Shown here: piece after piece, positions 48,321 through 61,377 of the stretch
Layout: each line of letters starts with the position of its first letter
Numbering within the stretch: the first letter of the stretch is position 1
From: Zerene cesonia
Lineage: Eukaryota; Arthropoda; Insecta; Lepidoptera; Pieridae
Assembly (NCBI RefSeq): GCF_012273895.1
Contig: NW_024045132.1
Span: 2,170,001-2,234,000 of the forward strand
Direction of reading: 5' to 3'
Length of the DNA stretch: 64,000 nucleotides
Notes under the pieces: generated by a model
What the model was told of the DNA's origin: nothing
What the model saw: the letters and a program-made list of their open reading frames with translations, nothing else
Database searches by the model: none
Made by a program: the position numbers and the translations under genes

Positions 48321-48940
48321 TATATAAAATATTTATAAAATCTAACGCACTACGTTTAGTAGGAGCGTAGCGACAAATGGAGCAAACGTGTAAAAATACT
48401 GAAGAATATTATAATAAGGACTTGCCTGGTACAGTATTGATAAATAGTAGTAAAATGTCGAAGCTTTCAATTAAATACAAAGTATTTAATTTAAAGACGT
48501 CGGCTTTCATTCAGGGATGAGGTATATGTCCATTGGTAAAATAAATTTTGAATTCGGTCCATCAGTTACTGATATATCACATAATAAATGATATATCGCG
48601 TTTATACAGGCAAACAAACTCTATGACTTTACATTATTTGTATAGTTTTAAGTGATTTGATGATTTATAAGGACCCCAACGTGACGTCTGTTTAGGTATA
48701 CTGGTTAAATTTGCAATGTATTTCTGTTTTCAATTGCTGATTAACATGCATCGTACTGCATTTATCATCATTTCAGAGAATTATTTATTAATAGGTAAGA
48801 CCAAGGACGTTGTTATGAAAAGGAGCTAGTTTATCAGAAAGGTGTAAAATTATTTATGAACACTAAAATATAATACTGTGATTTTAGTAACAGTAAATAT
48901 TCGGACATAATAAACTAAGCGTCATCATCAGCGTGGGCCT

Positions 48941-49120
48941 GCAAATGCGTTGACCGGTTTTAAGGCGTTAAGGATTAGGTAAGGAGTAACAACGGAATTG
49001 GACTGGGAAATATAAGGAAAAGGATACGGGCCTTTATTTGACGCTGATCTTCTGTGGGGGTGTGGTACGTCTCCGGTGGGAGCTCACCCAATTCGTGCTG
49101 AATCGTGCTCGACTCCCACA
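48941..49120 (+). repeat. Partial copy of the G/C-rich non-autonomous element
   Basis: GGACTGGGAAATATAAGG, ATACGGGCCTTT, TTCTGTGGGGGTGTGGTACG, GAGCTCACCCAATTCGTGC and GTGCTCGACTCCCACA follow the order of 37680..37866. Confidence 0.7.
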
Positions 49121-49504
49121 CTCAAAATAATCGCTAATATTAAAATCAATGCAGTATTTTGAAAAAACTAAAAATAAAAGAGTGGCGAAAGAGGGAGATA
49201 AAAAACAAAGGTGTCGAAAACGGGACATTAAAGTGAGTAAGGGATACACATCCCCATAAAATGTAATTGGGAACTAATCTTATCAGTGGCGAGGCGGTCG
49301 CTCCTGTTGCCTGGAGCAGGGCCCATGGCCCTGGCCCCGTCCTCTTATTTATGTACTTCAATTTCAAACATTGCCAGCGAAAGTTTTCAATTTTGAGTTA
49401 CAGTATGGGTACGATGCGCCTACTTTGATATATAAAATAGCGGGTCTATTATACTTGTTTATATAGTATTATTATCCTAGTGCTTGTAGGCTGTTTGTAG
49501 GGGT

Positions 49505-49792
49505 CTTTTTATTTGTAAGTGGACAACTTAGCTGGTGGTTCGGCTAATGGTAGGCGATCACCAACGCCCATGAACATTCGAATGCGTTACTCACTTTTAA
49601 GGGGTGTGATGAGGAAAGTATTGACGGCAGGACAGAAGGTATGGACTGGGAAGGGTAGAAGAAGAAGGGTAGAAGTAGAAAAAGAGGTAAGAAGGTATGG
49701 ACTGGGAGGTAGATAGAACCACAGAAAACACTTTAGCATGCTACTTTTTCACGCCGGTTTCCTGTGGGGGTGTAGCACTTCCCCGATGCTAA
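49505..49792 (+). repeat. Copy of the G/C-rich non-autonomous element
   Basis: GCTGGTGGTTCGGCTAATGG, GGCGATCACCAACGCCC, ATGAACATTCGAATGCG, GGACTGGGAAGGGTAG, CCTGTGGGGGTGTAGCACTTC; same order as 9266..9590 and 37545..37866. The open frame through it is not a gene. Confidence 0.75.
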
Positions 49793-50505
49793 TCTGTATA
49801 TCATGATCATTATGTAACTTGTTTGCGCAAAATGAGTTCAGTGTATCAGGTACGTGCTATTTGTGTATCTACTAATAATCATTTTGTACAAAAAAGAATA
49901 CCTAATGAGAAAACATTCAATCGAAGTGAGAAGCTTCCTTGTTTTTGGAAATATCGCTTTATAAAACAACATTAGACCTTGATGGTGGTTAACCCCGTCT
50001 CTATTGAATTACATACATAATTCGAGTGATTTATAAAAACAATAAGATATTGTTACTTTTTATAGCCACTAATAAATTGCTGAACAATGTTTTATCCATT
50101 CTTTATACCGCATAGGTATGTCAAAATATATTATGATGTCATGTGAATTACGCACGTTTCGATATGAATTGCCTATATATTTCAAAGTTATAGTTCAACA
50201 GTATTGTGGCGTGAACATAAAATTTTATTGAAAACACGTGTACTGTATGGAAATTACTATTACGTAAACTTTATTTGCAACAAGTAACAGCCTAGTAAAA
50301 TATGCGAGTGCATCATGATGTTGTTTTTCATAACACATATATTAATACATAGTAATATATTTAACTATGTGGTATATTACATAGTAATTAATTTCTTAAT
50401 CTCTTATATAACTGAGTTCAAGGAAAGGAATATTTAATGTATGCAATACTCACCATTACTAAATAAAAAAAATAATAATTTTGATCTCTCATGAAAAACC
50501 TTATC
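49793..50505. other. Noncoding, AT-rich; nothing recognised
   Basis: No feature supported. Confidence 0.45.
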
Positions 50506-50710
50506 AGTTAGCAGTTTGGCGCAAAGAAAGAAACGGATCTTTTTTAGCAATGGCGTCACAGCCAGGAGATTCATCGAGAGATTAATTCCCGCGGGGATGC
50601 ACGGCGCCAATGTAGACGTCTAGATGGCGCCAGTGTGCACCTCAACGCCACTTTTTACACATTGCCTAACTTCCAAGATAACGTCACTGGGATGTACTGG
50701 GCACAGATAA
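50506..50710. promoter_or_regulatory. G/C-richer islet, possible conserved noncoding element
   Basis: AATTCCCGCGGGGATGCACGG and two ATGGCGCCAGT/CGGCGCCAATG-like words (GGCGCCA at 50603..50609 and 50626..50632) flank TAGACGTCTAGA, a palindrome. No exon supported. Confidence 0.35.
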
Positions 50711-50929
50711 TGCATTAAATAATTGATGTAGATTATATTATATGGTTATTTTGTTTTTATAGAAGTGTGGTAGTGATATTTTTTTATAAATTTGGAGTGA
50801 TGTATTTCGAATATAATTTTGATAAAGTTTACGTGTCAATTTATAATTTATTTATAACTTATTTTACTTATTAAATAAAGTTCCCATGGAAACGAGATAT
50901 TTAAAAGCGTTAATTAACTTTTATCACTC

Positions 50930-51150
50930 AATAGTCTCCTATCTCCAGGGACAAAAATCATAAATCATCAAATGGCTCCGTAGCGACGTAAAAGAAAGAC
51001 AAACAAGCAAATATCATTTCGTATTAGTAATATAAGTAGTTTCAATATTCCGTTCGTAGCTTCACTTTTGGATTTCAATCCAACCCTAATTGAGACCGTA
51101 ATCTATCTTTGTGCCAAATTTAATTCAGAACTCAGATGTAACACGAGTAA
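50930..51150 (+). repeat. Old LINE-tail-like repeat
   Basis: CTCCTATCTCCAGGGACAAAAATC, GCGACGTAAAAGAAAGACAAACAAGC parallels 60493..60580; AGTAATATAAGTAG resembles the usual 3' end. Confidence 0.4.
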
Positions 51151-53334
51151 CAATCCTTCACATTTTTTTAAGTTTACAATAAGAGTCCAAATGTCAAACC
51201 ATTGGCACTATATAAAGATAGACGTCGAAAAAATTGTATAAAAAAATCTATGAACGTTCATTTTATTCCAATAATTGCAGATATAGTTATAAATAGACTT
51301 CCTCAGTTGTTAGTAAACCAACAATAGTTCAAAATAAGATTCTTTCAGTTTCTCAGTAACGATATACAAAAAATTTACCGTTAGATCACGCTCGGTGTGT
51401 CCGGAGGTTCTTAGAACGATCAATGAATGTCTTTCGGCCAGATGCAATGTTTTTTGTCAGTCTACGGCTACTGCCGCGGCGAAGTGGGGCAAACAAAGGC
51501 TGAAAGAAATTGTTTTCTATTTATTCCTGACTATAATTGATAATTAATTAATACGATCCTATTGAAATATGTATTCGTTTACGTTTCAGTTTTTTCCTAT
51601 TGCTCCTTAATATTTTAGTTTTTATGACAATCAAAACAAATATGTCTATGGATAAATATTATTTATATTACCTACTGTATGTAATTTTCAAAGAAGTCTT
51701 GCACTTGTAATTTGTTGATGTCAGCATGCAGGTGTGGGTAGTTGGTGAAACATGATAGAAAAATTCATCAGTCCGATCCAAAGCAGATCATATTAAATTT
51801 CAATCACGTTCGTGACTTTTTATTCACATATCAAAGTAGTAATAATTCTCTGAAAAAAATAGGGTTTCCCATGATATTTGAGAAAACCGAATAATAAATA
51901 AACATTAAGAGAGGCCGTCCAAATTTTATTTTGACATAATATCCTTTTCAATAAACAATTATACGCTTCAAGAATAGAAATGCAATATAAAACATTCTGT
52001 TAAAATTAGAGCTTACTTATTTATATGCAAAAATGCATTAATTTATCCAATTTTACTATTCAGAAGCAAGCGATATATAATATACTTGGCTTACGTGATT
52101 TTATTTGCATCGGGGAGCTAACAAAAACAATTTGACCTCACGTAAACCTAAATAATGATAGGATATTTCCTAAAGCCGCTATTCATTTCCGTAGTAATAC
52201 CTAAAGTTGAATCCACAAACTGCACAGTTCTCGGTATTATCCATCCTATTTCCCTACTTAATGGGAGACGAATGTCGTTAGAAGTCGCAAGAGCTCGTAA
52301 AATCCGCTGGTTCACACTGGCCCGACTACGATACTTAACTTAAAACCTGGTTGCAGGCTAGATTGGTCGGTATACTCACAGGCGAACATAATTTAATTAT
52401 AATATTCCCTAATATGGCTGTCGAGAAAACAGATATAAAATATGTCTAGTCATTAGATGCGTTAATTAGAAATCAAACGCGTATTGCATTTATCAACTCA
52501 TGTTCATTTAATTAATGAAAAAAATGTAATTGTAGATATTTTGGCGTACACGATAAATATGTATTACGGTTTTTTTAGTAATTTTTTGTTTTTTGCTAAG
52601 ATCTTACTATTTAGTAATTTAGAAAATGTTTCTACACAATGTAATGATACGTCTTCATGTATTTTTGGTTACTAAGATTTTTTTCTAAGTATCGTTGATG
52701 TTGTTTTATGTTTCCAATAAAGAAAATATAATGTTATTTAGTCTGTGGCCAAAGGCTAACGTTCGTGCGTTAGCTCGAAAGCCGAGCAGAAGTACGGAGG
52801 GGGGAAACTAATTGACCATACTACATGCAAATCGCTAATTACCGCCCGGAGTACACGCTTTATATAATGATTTTAACTATTATTTTATATTGTTTACGTT
52901 ATCTGAGTATTTTTGTATAGCACTTATGAATTAGTGTTGAGATCAACATTTTTATGAAAACTGTTACCTAAGGTAAGTGGTTTGTCTTTATTGAATAAAA
53001 CTTAAACAGAGTAGTTTAGTAATAAGTAGTAGTCCTTGTCGTGATGCATTCGCTTGTTTTCTTTCTAAAATGATAATAATTATATTGAAGTTATTGCTAT
53101 GTAGTGCCCTGGTGTAAAGAAGTTTAAAAATTATCATGTATTTTTATTAGTCGCATTTTATTAGTATAGTATTATAATACTATTAATATCTACAACAGCA
53201 TAAAATGTTTATTGATTGTTTATAAAGCTCTTTCAATTAGTTCAAATTTTATTATATAATTTTAATCGTGTAATAACCCTATCAGAAGTCAGAAGTATGA
53301 TTATTTAACTTAGTTTACGTATATAATCACAGTT
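51151..53334. other. Noncoding, AT-rich; nothing recognised
   Basis: A G-rich word near 52795 (GTACGGAGGGGGGAAAC) only. No exon supported. Confidence 0.45.
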
Positions 53335-53532
53335 ATATTATAAATGTGTAAGTTTGTTTGTTTGGATGTTTATCCGTTAATGACGCTGAAACTACGGAAC
53401 GGATTTTGATGCAATTTGACAAGATATGAGCTGATTAGGTTGAAAGGATACTTTTTATTCTGATTAAATGCTCTCTTGGGATATAATAAGAATCGTGATA
53501 TCCGGGCAGAGTCGGACGAGCGTCTAGTATAT
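53335..53532 (+). repeat. Interspersed repeat (LINE-tail or non-autonomous element)
   Basis: TAAGTTTGTTTGTTTGGATG, GACGCTGAAACTACGGAACGG, TTTTGATGCAATTTGAC and the end GTGATATCCGGGCAGAGTCG are lines common to a widespread lepidopteran repeat. Confidence 0.65.
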
Positions 53533-53584
53533 AATATTAGGAAACCTAAACATATTATTATATACAAATGTATTTATGTGTGAA

Positions 53585-53670
53585 CCTGTATAAAATGAGG
53601 ATTCGAAAGTGCTTCTATAAGAAGTTTTATTGAAAAAACAAATGTTTGAGTTTGAGTTTGAGTTTGAACC
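53585..53670 (+). repeat. SINE 3' module with (GTTTGA)n
   Basis: GAGGATTCGAAAGTGCTTC, ATAAGAAGTTTTATTGAA and four GTTTGA units match the end of the SINE at 36001..36434. Confidence 0.75.
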
Positions 53671-54504
53671 GTAAGATACACTATTAATTCGAGTCGGTTG
53701 CGATCTGAACAATGTCAAGGCACTAAATATAAACTATGTAGTGTATTTACGTAACTTAGGATTCGTGAGTCGTGCTTGTCTAGCCATACACAATGTTAAA
53801 ATAATGAATGTACTGCCAATACTATAAAAATATTACGTTTTCTCCATAAATCTCTAAGGTGAGTAAATAAATAGAGTAATCCTATATTTAAACATCATTG
53901 CTTCAAATTATTAGCATGAATACTTAATCAACTTCATATTTAAATCTATAAAATTCGAAATCTCGAAAACAGCAAGGCGTGTAAGGATGAAATTTTTCAG
54001 AGACGTTTTATAGTTAACAAACGTTCACTAAGAACGGATTTTGTAATAGGGCTGCATTAAGGGCGTCTAGGGATTGTTCCAAATAAGTAAACCAATTTGG
54101 AAGAACGCGACAGAACTATCGCTTTGTTTGAATAGGGCTTCAAGCTAATAATTAGCTTAATAAAGCTGTATAGATTTATGTGCAATAATCTAATTACATT
54201 ACTAAACTCGGGTAAATTCGGGTGTCTGTTGTTAATTGTATCTGGTAATTTTTTTTTGTTTTTAATAAAGGAAAATGAGTCGGCATTTGCGACTATATCA
54301 TGTTATGTTAATGCATCATAATGATCATGTTAAATCTTTTGGTTAATTTGTTTGTATACTCTAAATTTCTCGAGGTGGCTTGCGACTCGATAATGTTGTA
54401 TTAAATTTTTCATATAGCAAATATTATGCAATTTGAAATTTCCATTATCTATTGAAACTACTTACTCGTATTCTCGGAACACTGTATTTAATAATTCAAT
54501 AGGG

Positions 54505-54765
54505 TTATGTAAGTGCAAAAGACACCAGAGGCAACTACCAAGAAAAAAGAAATTAGAGTATTTCGGTCATGTCATGCGTAACCAGTAAATATTAACTCCT
54601 ACAACTAATAATGCAAGGAAAAAGTGGCAGGAAGAAGGAGACCTGAAGAAGTCTCCGCCAATGGTTTGGATAAAGCACCAAATGATTGTTTAGAACAGCA
54701 GTTTCCAAAATTGATATAGCCCTAATGATCGCCAACATCCCAAAGGAGAAGGCATTATAAGAAGA
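54505..54765 (+). pseudogene. Relic of a non-LTR retrotransposon reverse transcriptase C terminus
   Basis: One plus-strand frame reads KLEYFGHVMRNQ then stop (54552 onward), and another reads WFG-stop-STK-stop-LFRTAVSKIDIALMIANI (about 54666-54740). 'YFGHVMRN' and 'ELFRxAxxKxxIAxMIANI' are recurring lines at the C-terminal end of LINE polyproteins in insects. Several stops and a frame change show it is dead. Only the last hundred or so residues remain; no upstream RT motifs are present nearby. Confidence 0.75.
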
Positions 54766-56988
54766 AGAATGGGAGTATGATTTGTTAATATGTTATTATT
54801 GACATAAATTGAATACTCATCAAAGTTGGAAACTAGAGTGATTTACCTTCTAAGCAACAAATTTTTAAAGTAGCTACCTTCGTAAATATAATAAAAAGCT
54901 TTTCGTTAACATATGCAAAACCATTAATCAAAGTACATGGCAAAGAAGTTTGTTTAAATTTTCCTTGCCTTTACATTGCTTATAACTCACCTTACTTTAA
55001 AATACGACTCTAAATTTTAAGCAAAGCCATTTTATTGCGTTCGCACAGATATTTTAAAATACAAATACACCCTTAAGCTTTGCAGTTTTGAAAACATTTC
55101 TTAACCGCAGACGAAATATTTTTTATTACAACAGTAAGGAAAACTCTCTGTGGTTACCTACCTATATTTGCATGCGATGCTTCTTTTATTTGCTTTCCTC
55201 AAGAAACCGGTATTCTCAGGTACCCTTCTTTTACCATACTCCTCGGTCTGAGGACTTAGTAATGAGAATTTTCTTAAAGTAATACGAATGCATGTGGTGA
55301 AACGTGTTGAAATCCCTCACGCCCTTTGATGTTCGCAGTAGCTGTGTCTTAGCTTGTAGTATCGATTACAAATCCTTGTTAAAGATCAACGCTCTGTGAC
55401 TAAGCCGGTATAATGCAGTAAATAGATTAAAGTACATAGGTATCTAAGTTGGAGGCGACAAACGGGCGAGGTGGGTGTCGGGGGCTGTCATGCAATACTG
55501 CAATCATAGCGTGCTACCCGTTTTATTTCTTCTAAACCACGATATACGATTTGGGCAACGTATTGTGTACAAAATAATAAAACGAACTAACGGTCTGTTT
55601 GTATATATAGTTCTGCTTGAACTTGTAATGGGCAATACTTTTGGATTATCGTTTGAGAGCAGGGTATATTTCGTTAATGGAATCATGTCTAGCTTTTTAT
55701 TTTCACTAAGCTATATACCAAATTCAATAGGTGAATCTACTTATATTTACAAGTTAATAAAATGTAAGTAGAAATTATTTATTGAAATTTCAAATATGTA
55801 TAATTTATAAATACAGTAAGCAATAATAAATATTATTACTTGTCCATATGACATCAAAATAGTGGGTAGATTTTAAAAAGACATGCACCTATCGCAGTAA
55901 ATTAAATAGGGTTACCTTTAACACAAATTCCGGATAAGCTAGGGTCGTAGGAGATGTAGTTTCTAATCTATTCAATAAATTATGTTATGGGTGCCAACAA
56001 AGCATTTTCAACGTTCGAAAAAATGTTACATTTCTTTTGATCAACATTTCTTTTTTAATCTCTCTGTTAGAAGGACTTGTTAGTGTTTAGAAACAAATAA
56101 AATTATACATTTATAATTTATCTTTTTACATATTTTTTTGAAATCTAATTATATATAACACTTTTTTTGAAAGTTTTCACCGAAGATCCAAGGGAAAGAT
56201 GTACAAGAATCTAAAATGGGATCAATTCTGTCAAACACCAGGATCATTATATCGAGTAAATAGATCGAATTAAATAAAACATACTCGAATGGAGAACCTC
56301 TTTATTTTTGGGAATGTTGGTTAACAAAATGAAAGATTCTATAAACGTTTATGAACAAAATTATCCAATACTTACAAATACCTACATCATATATGTATTA
56401 TAGCAGGAGTAAAATAAATTTTTATTCTTCTTTGGATAAGCTGCCTCAAAGCTTTATCATCACTGGATCGGATATAGAAATGTTTTGTTGGTGTTAAAAT
56501 TGTATTGGACGAACATAACATTATGTGCGATTATTTCACACAAAAGCTTATAAACGGGGTCCAAGTGGAGTCCTCCACGTATTCGATATTACTATCCCGT
56601 TGTTTTTTTACAATGCATATTTGTTGAAAATGTATCTTGTCGCGATGCGTGCAGAGGCGTACCTACTCGTAGTTCGAATGAGCACATGGAATATCGACCA
56701 TCGCCCGATACCAATATTAAGTTATTTATTTGATAACTAACTGACGTAACGTATCTCATGTCTCATATTTGTGTAGCAAATGAAATATTTCTTTGTATTA
56801 TTGCACACATTTTTATTACTAAAATTATACGTAGCTATATAGTGTTTAGATTTTAATAAATGCATTATTCAACACAAAAATATAATATTGTATTAAATAT
56901 AATATTAATAAAATATAACAGTTGTACTAATCTACAATAGGTACGTAAACAGTTAGTCAGTAAACATTTTTCAATAAAAGTGTCCTAG
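54766..56988. other. Noncoding, AT-rich; nothing recognised
   Basis: The 98-codon frame near 55475-55771 has hydrophobic content but no family match, no promoter and no splice partner, so it is not called as a gene. Confidence 0.4.
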
Positions 56989-57068
56989 TATAAGTGCATA
57001 GAAGTCACGCAGTGTGGATGGTGCACGCTAGCATGGAGTCGTCGCGTGAGCTAGAGTTCAGTTTCTGA
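56989..57068 (+). promoter_or_regulatory. Possible promoter and short first coding exon
   Basis: TATAAG (56989..56994) precedes a short frame from ATG 57018 (MVHASMESSRELEFSF, stop at 57068). A GTGAGC donor-like site within it (57045) could instead end a first coding exon after MVHASMESSR. Purely suggestive. Confidence 0.2.
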
Positions 57069-58476
57069 AATCGTGAAAAATACTGATATCTATCGTTTAG
57101 CCATGGTTTATGTACAGGGTGGGTATAGCTGCAGTACTAAAGTGTCCCTGACTATAATTATTTTGTGGAAGATGGGGTTTTAGTCTTTAAGAACTCATTA
57201 TTATGCTTTAAGACAAGTAGCTGGCCGTTTGTTTTATAGTGCGATGTTTGTTCATGTAAAGATGGAAAAGAAGAATTAGAACTATTATGTTCGAAAAAAA
57301 GGATCAATGTTTATGTTATTTGAATTTTTAGAAAGTTACATCCATTTGTATCATTATCAATGTGTTTTTAGAAATAAGTTAGTTTTCCCTTTATTTAAAT
57401 CGCAGTGATTATTTTCGTATAGCTAAATGCTTCTTACCGGAATATACCATCAATGTTTTAGGTACGTTATATATTAAAATTTAGATCACGAAAAGCCGAA
57501 CTTTCAAATTTTATTTAAATTGATAATTTTGAATTATCATCAATTTATATCAAACATGTGTTAAGTATATTAGCATATTTGGTCCCAGCCGCCCGTCGTG
57601 TTCCCGTCCATTATAATTAGCGAAATTAAGTAGCGTTTTTCAAGAATTGTCACTTATAAAAACCGCGAAGATGTCATAATCACGGGGAATTTTTGCTAAG
57701 TATAGTCCCGAGCCAGTAATCAATGAACATTATAAAACATCTTTTACCGAAATTGCGATTGAATACAACCTGCATGTTACGTTCCGGTTGTGTATAATAT
57801 TATGTCCCCATTATTGGTTTTAGAGGCACCTTTTAATAAATATTGCTGTGAAATAAGCAATGAAATAACGGTTTGGTTAAAGCTAATTATCCAATGAAAT
57901 GAATTTTTGTGCAACAGCTGGATTTTATAATGTAAATATTCCCTTTCGGAAGCAAAAGCATGCTTGTAAAACCAAACAATTTATTCACAACCTGACTTTG
58001 AGAGGTCAGAAATAAATGATTTTTGGTTTATTGAATTTGTCTCCGCATGGATAAGGATAATAACTAGATTAAAAAAGATAACTGAAAAAAGTCAACCCGA
58101 GTGGAGCCGGGGCGACTAGCCACTTGTCGTGTAAAAATAATATGGCTGTAGACATGAAGTCGGATTATTATTCTGGTTTTAATATAAGTACATAAGCGAG
58201 AGTCATTCATTCGGATATTCAACGTCACAAAGGAAATTACATGTTATACGACTCTCAATGTAATCTAAGATTTCTCACTCAAATAGCTCCTTTGCAAGAA
58301 CTGAAATATAATTGAATTCTTGAGAAGGACTTACGTAAAATAACTACATATTTCTTTAGGGTTAAATGACATTTACGGGAATAAAAAGCTGTTAAATAAA
58401 AGTTGTCATCTCTGAGAAAAAGTATAGCGCGATTGTAGTTCTATTAGATTTGTAGTGGATCCAGCAGCAAAAAAGC
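57069..58476. other. Noncoding, AT-rich; nothing recognised
   Basis: No feature supported. Confidence 0.45.
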
Positions 58477-58764
58477 AGTGGTGGCTCTGTGGCGAGAACC
58501 TGGAACTTCAAAATCGATAAGTCGGGGTTCGAGACCGGGCGAGCGTGGAGGAAACAAATTGATTTTTCAATTTATCTGCGCATGTAGATACCATCACCAC
58601 TGCTTAAAATGGTGAAGGAATACATCGTGAGGAAACCGGCATGTCCAAGAATCAAAAGTTCGACGACATGTGACATCTGCCAACCCGCACTTGGCTAGCG
58701 TGGTGGATTATGGCCCGTACCCTCATAGGAGGCCTGTGTCCCAGTAGTGGGAACATATATGATG
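58477..58764 (+). repeat. tRNA-derived SINE, near full length
   Basis: A-box TGGCGAGAACCTGG (58490..58503) and perfect B-box GGTTCGAGACC (58526..58536) mark a tRNA-derived head. The body (TCTGCGCATGTAGATACC, ATCGTGAGGAAACCGGC, CATCTGCCAACCCGCACTTGG, GGAGGCCTGTGTCCCAG) and GATGATG tail match 25131..25330 and the worn inverted copy at 39575..39770. Confidence 0.88.
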
Positions 58765-59283
58765 ATGTTCATCTAGCAGATTAGTTTCTTATGGCTCTCC
58801 ATAACCCCCCTGGTTTATACTGTTTTGTTTCACACAGAGTGTATTGAAGGGCTATATTAAATATCCGAGTGATCTGTTAGATTGAGAGCTTTCAATGTGA
58901 TGACTGTATTACATGCAGATATAAATTATATTTACGAAGAAAAGTCAGATTCTCTAGACTATTCTGTAGGATATGAATACATTACAACTAGGTTTGATTT
59001 TAACCGAACGTGAAATGTGTACTGAAAGCAATTATATCACTATATATAACAAATCTTTTCCACGAATATTAGTTATTATAAATAGGTAAGCGAATCTTTA
59101 ACGCTTTGCGAGTGTTATTGTGAAAAGTAGACAACTTGATCGCTGATCTTTTCATGGAAATTTTGTGTAAGTACATCGCTATACGATGTATAACTATCGT
59201 ATACATTTTTATATGTACACCTTATTTCTCTATATATTAAAGTTTTAAAACGAACATGTTTTTAAGTTTCACACTTATAAAAT

Positions 59284-59472
59284 ACTAGCTGTTCACCCCC
59301 GCTTCGCTCGTAGTACATAATATATAGCCTTTAGCACTGAGTGAAGTTACTGTTACCGTTACCGTTGTACCGTTGTTAGAAAGAATTTTTGAAATCGGTT
59401 CAGTGGTTTTTGAGTTTATCCATTACTAACAAACAAACGAAAATCCAAAATCTTCCTCTTTATTAGTGTAGA
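59284..59472 (+). repeat. LINE 3' end
   Basis: ACTAGCTGTTCACCCCCGC, TTCGCTCGTAGTACATAATA, GAAATCGGTTCAGTGGTTTTTG, AACAAACAAACGAAAATCC and the TTTATTAGTGTAGA end. A small TACCGT triplication sits at 59352..59375. Confidence 0.75.
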
Positions 59473-59754
59473 AATACCCTATTTATAAAGGACAAAATAT
59501 ACATATTTAAATAGTATAAAAATATTAATATCGTTATTACATACAGTGTACAGTTCACAAAGAATATTCTAATGTTGTATATTCTAATATACTCAAATCA
59601 TTTCCATAACTGCAAATATAAATAAAACTACGATATCTCGATCCGTTGAAAAGCGTCTATTTCTATTAATAAATAAATGAAAACGAAATAAGCAGTTCAA
59701 TTACTGAACGAAGTCAACGCACTTGGAATCGTTCTATATAATGTTTTAGAAAAT

Positions 59755-59870
59755 CCTTGTAGCGTGTAGGAGGGTGGGGGGGTGATGTAGATAACCTGGA
59801 TAGGGAGCGCTGGGTCGGGGACCTTCGCACCCTGAGTGCACCAGCCCTGGCCTCGGGAACAAAGAGTGAT
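59755..59870. promoter_or_regulatory. G/C-rich islet, possible conserved noncoding element
   Basis: AGGAGGGTGGGGGGGTGATG, GGGAGCGCTGGGTCGGGGACC and CACCAGCCCTGGCCTCGGG in AT-rich DNA; G-tracts frequent on the plus strand. No coding sign. Confidence 0.3.
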
Positions 59871-60357
59871 GGAATTAATCTGCGAATATAAACGAACTAA
59901 TAGAAGGACTTACATATACACGACTCCTTTTTGTTTTCTAGACTTTATATTTGGACTATTTTGTTGATAGCGACGGGTTTGAAGATTGTTTGTGAAGTTC
60001 TTATATAAACTAATTAGTTTCTATATTTTTATGTAGTTTGTTGTTCTCATAGTTTTCACAAGTTGACAACAGAAATGTTTTAACAATTTTCCATAAATTA
60101 AGCTGAATAGTTTGTTTATTTGAATACGTTAATTTCAGGAACTTCTAGCCGGATTTCAAAAACTCTTTCACCGTCGGATACATCATGAACCCTGAGTGTT
60201 ATAGGCTATACATATACGGACCGATAATATATACAATTTAATTTTTTTTAATCTTAATTAAAATTCATAGTACATCGAATCGTCTTTGTCCATAAGTACA
60301 TTTAAATATTTCGATTAAATTTCACCATCAAAATATTTTGTTGTTTTCTGCATTTAT

Positions 60358-60600
60358 ACCAGCTGTTGCCCGCAGCTTCGCTCGTTTTGTAAAAGAGAAT
60401 TAACAATTGTAATACTCATACATTTAATTAAGCGGGAACTGTCGTATTTATAAATTTCATAGTGATTCAAAAAGCAGAGCCTACATCACTCTCTAGCCTC
60501 CATACTGTCTCCAGACCCAAAAATCATACCACGAAATAGCTTCGTTGTGACACAAAGAGAAACAAACAAACACGCTTTCGAAGTTATGATATTCATATAT
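60358..60600 (+). repeat. LINE-tail-like repeat
   Basis: CCAGCTGTTGCCCGCAGC, TTCGCTCGTTTTG, CTCTAGCCTCCATACTGTCTCC and AGAAACAAACAAACACGC are the ordered lines of this repeat type. Confidence 0.65.
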
Positions 60601-60959
60601 TAAGGAATTTATATAATGAATATTATTTCATTAATTATTACGTAACAAAATCGCTTCACACATTAATTATAGAACTAATTACATAATTTATTCGATATTA
60701 TTTTTTAATTCGATCGATTTAGAACCTCATCATCCTTGTTTCCTCTGTTTCTTTGATAAACATATTACGTAATAATTTTCGCTATCGATAAAAAGCTCAT
60801 ATTTGTCAGATTTTATGATGACAAATATTTAATACGGTATTTTTAGAATAGTAACGTCCGGTTATTTTTATCGATTACTTTGAATTTTAATAGCTTCTTA
60901 GGGATTAAAACAATACATCAATTTAAAAAAGGAAAGCAATTTATTCATAAAATACTACT

Positions 60960-61090
60960 GAGTTTGCCTTTCTCAATAAATGGACTACCTAACACTGAAA
61001 TAATTTTTCAAATCGGACCATACTTCCTGAGATTAGTACGTTCAAACAAAAAAACAAACAAACTCCTCAGCTTTATAATATTAGTATAGA
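60960..61090 (+). repeat. RTE-like LINE 3' tail
   Basis: AATTTTTCAAATCGGACC, CTGAGATTAGTACGTTC, AACAAACAAACTCCTCAGC and TTTATAATATTAGTATAGA, as at 34340..34430. Confidence 0.65.
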
Positions 61091-61377
61091 ATACCTACTA
61101 GTTACTCGTAAGTTCTTCAGTTTTAGGTAAAGGCTTAATGGCCAAAATCCCTTTTCTAGGAACGGTCATATTTATACGTAATGTAAAATATTGAATTCTG
61201 TGAAACCTTCAAACGTGAAGACTAGAGGATTATTTTAGGTGAAAATCGCAATCTGTTTTCCAGTTAAACGAAGTCTAATTAGCAAGTTATAGAGTAAAGA
61301 ACTATGTATATACTTAGTCTGGCCATAAATACTGTTACACTTAATTATAAAAAAATATTACATTTGAATTTCGAATC

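Noticed and set aside
55475..55771. 98-codon plus-strand frame with hydrophobic stretches
   Set aside because: AT-rich DNA often yields hydrophobic frames; no family similarity, promoter or splicing evidence.
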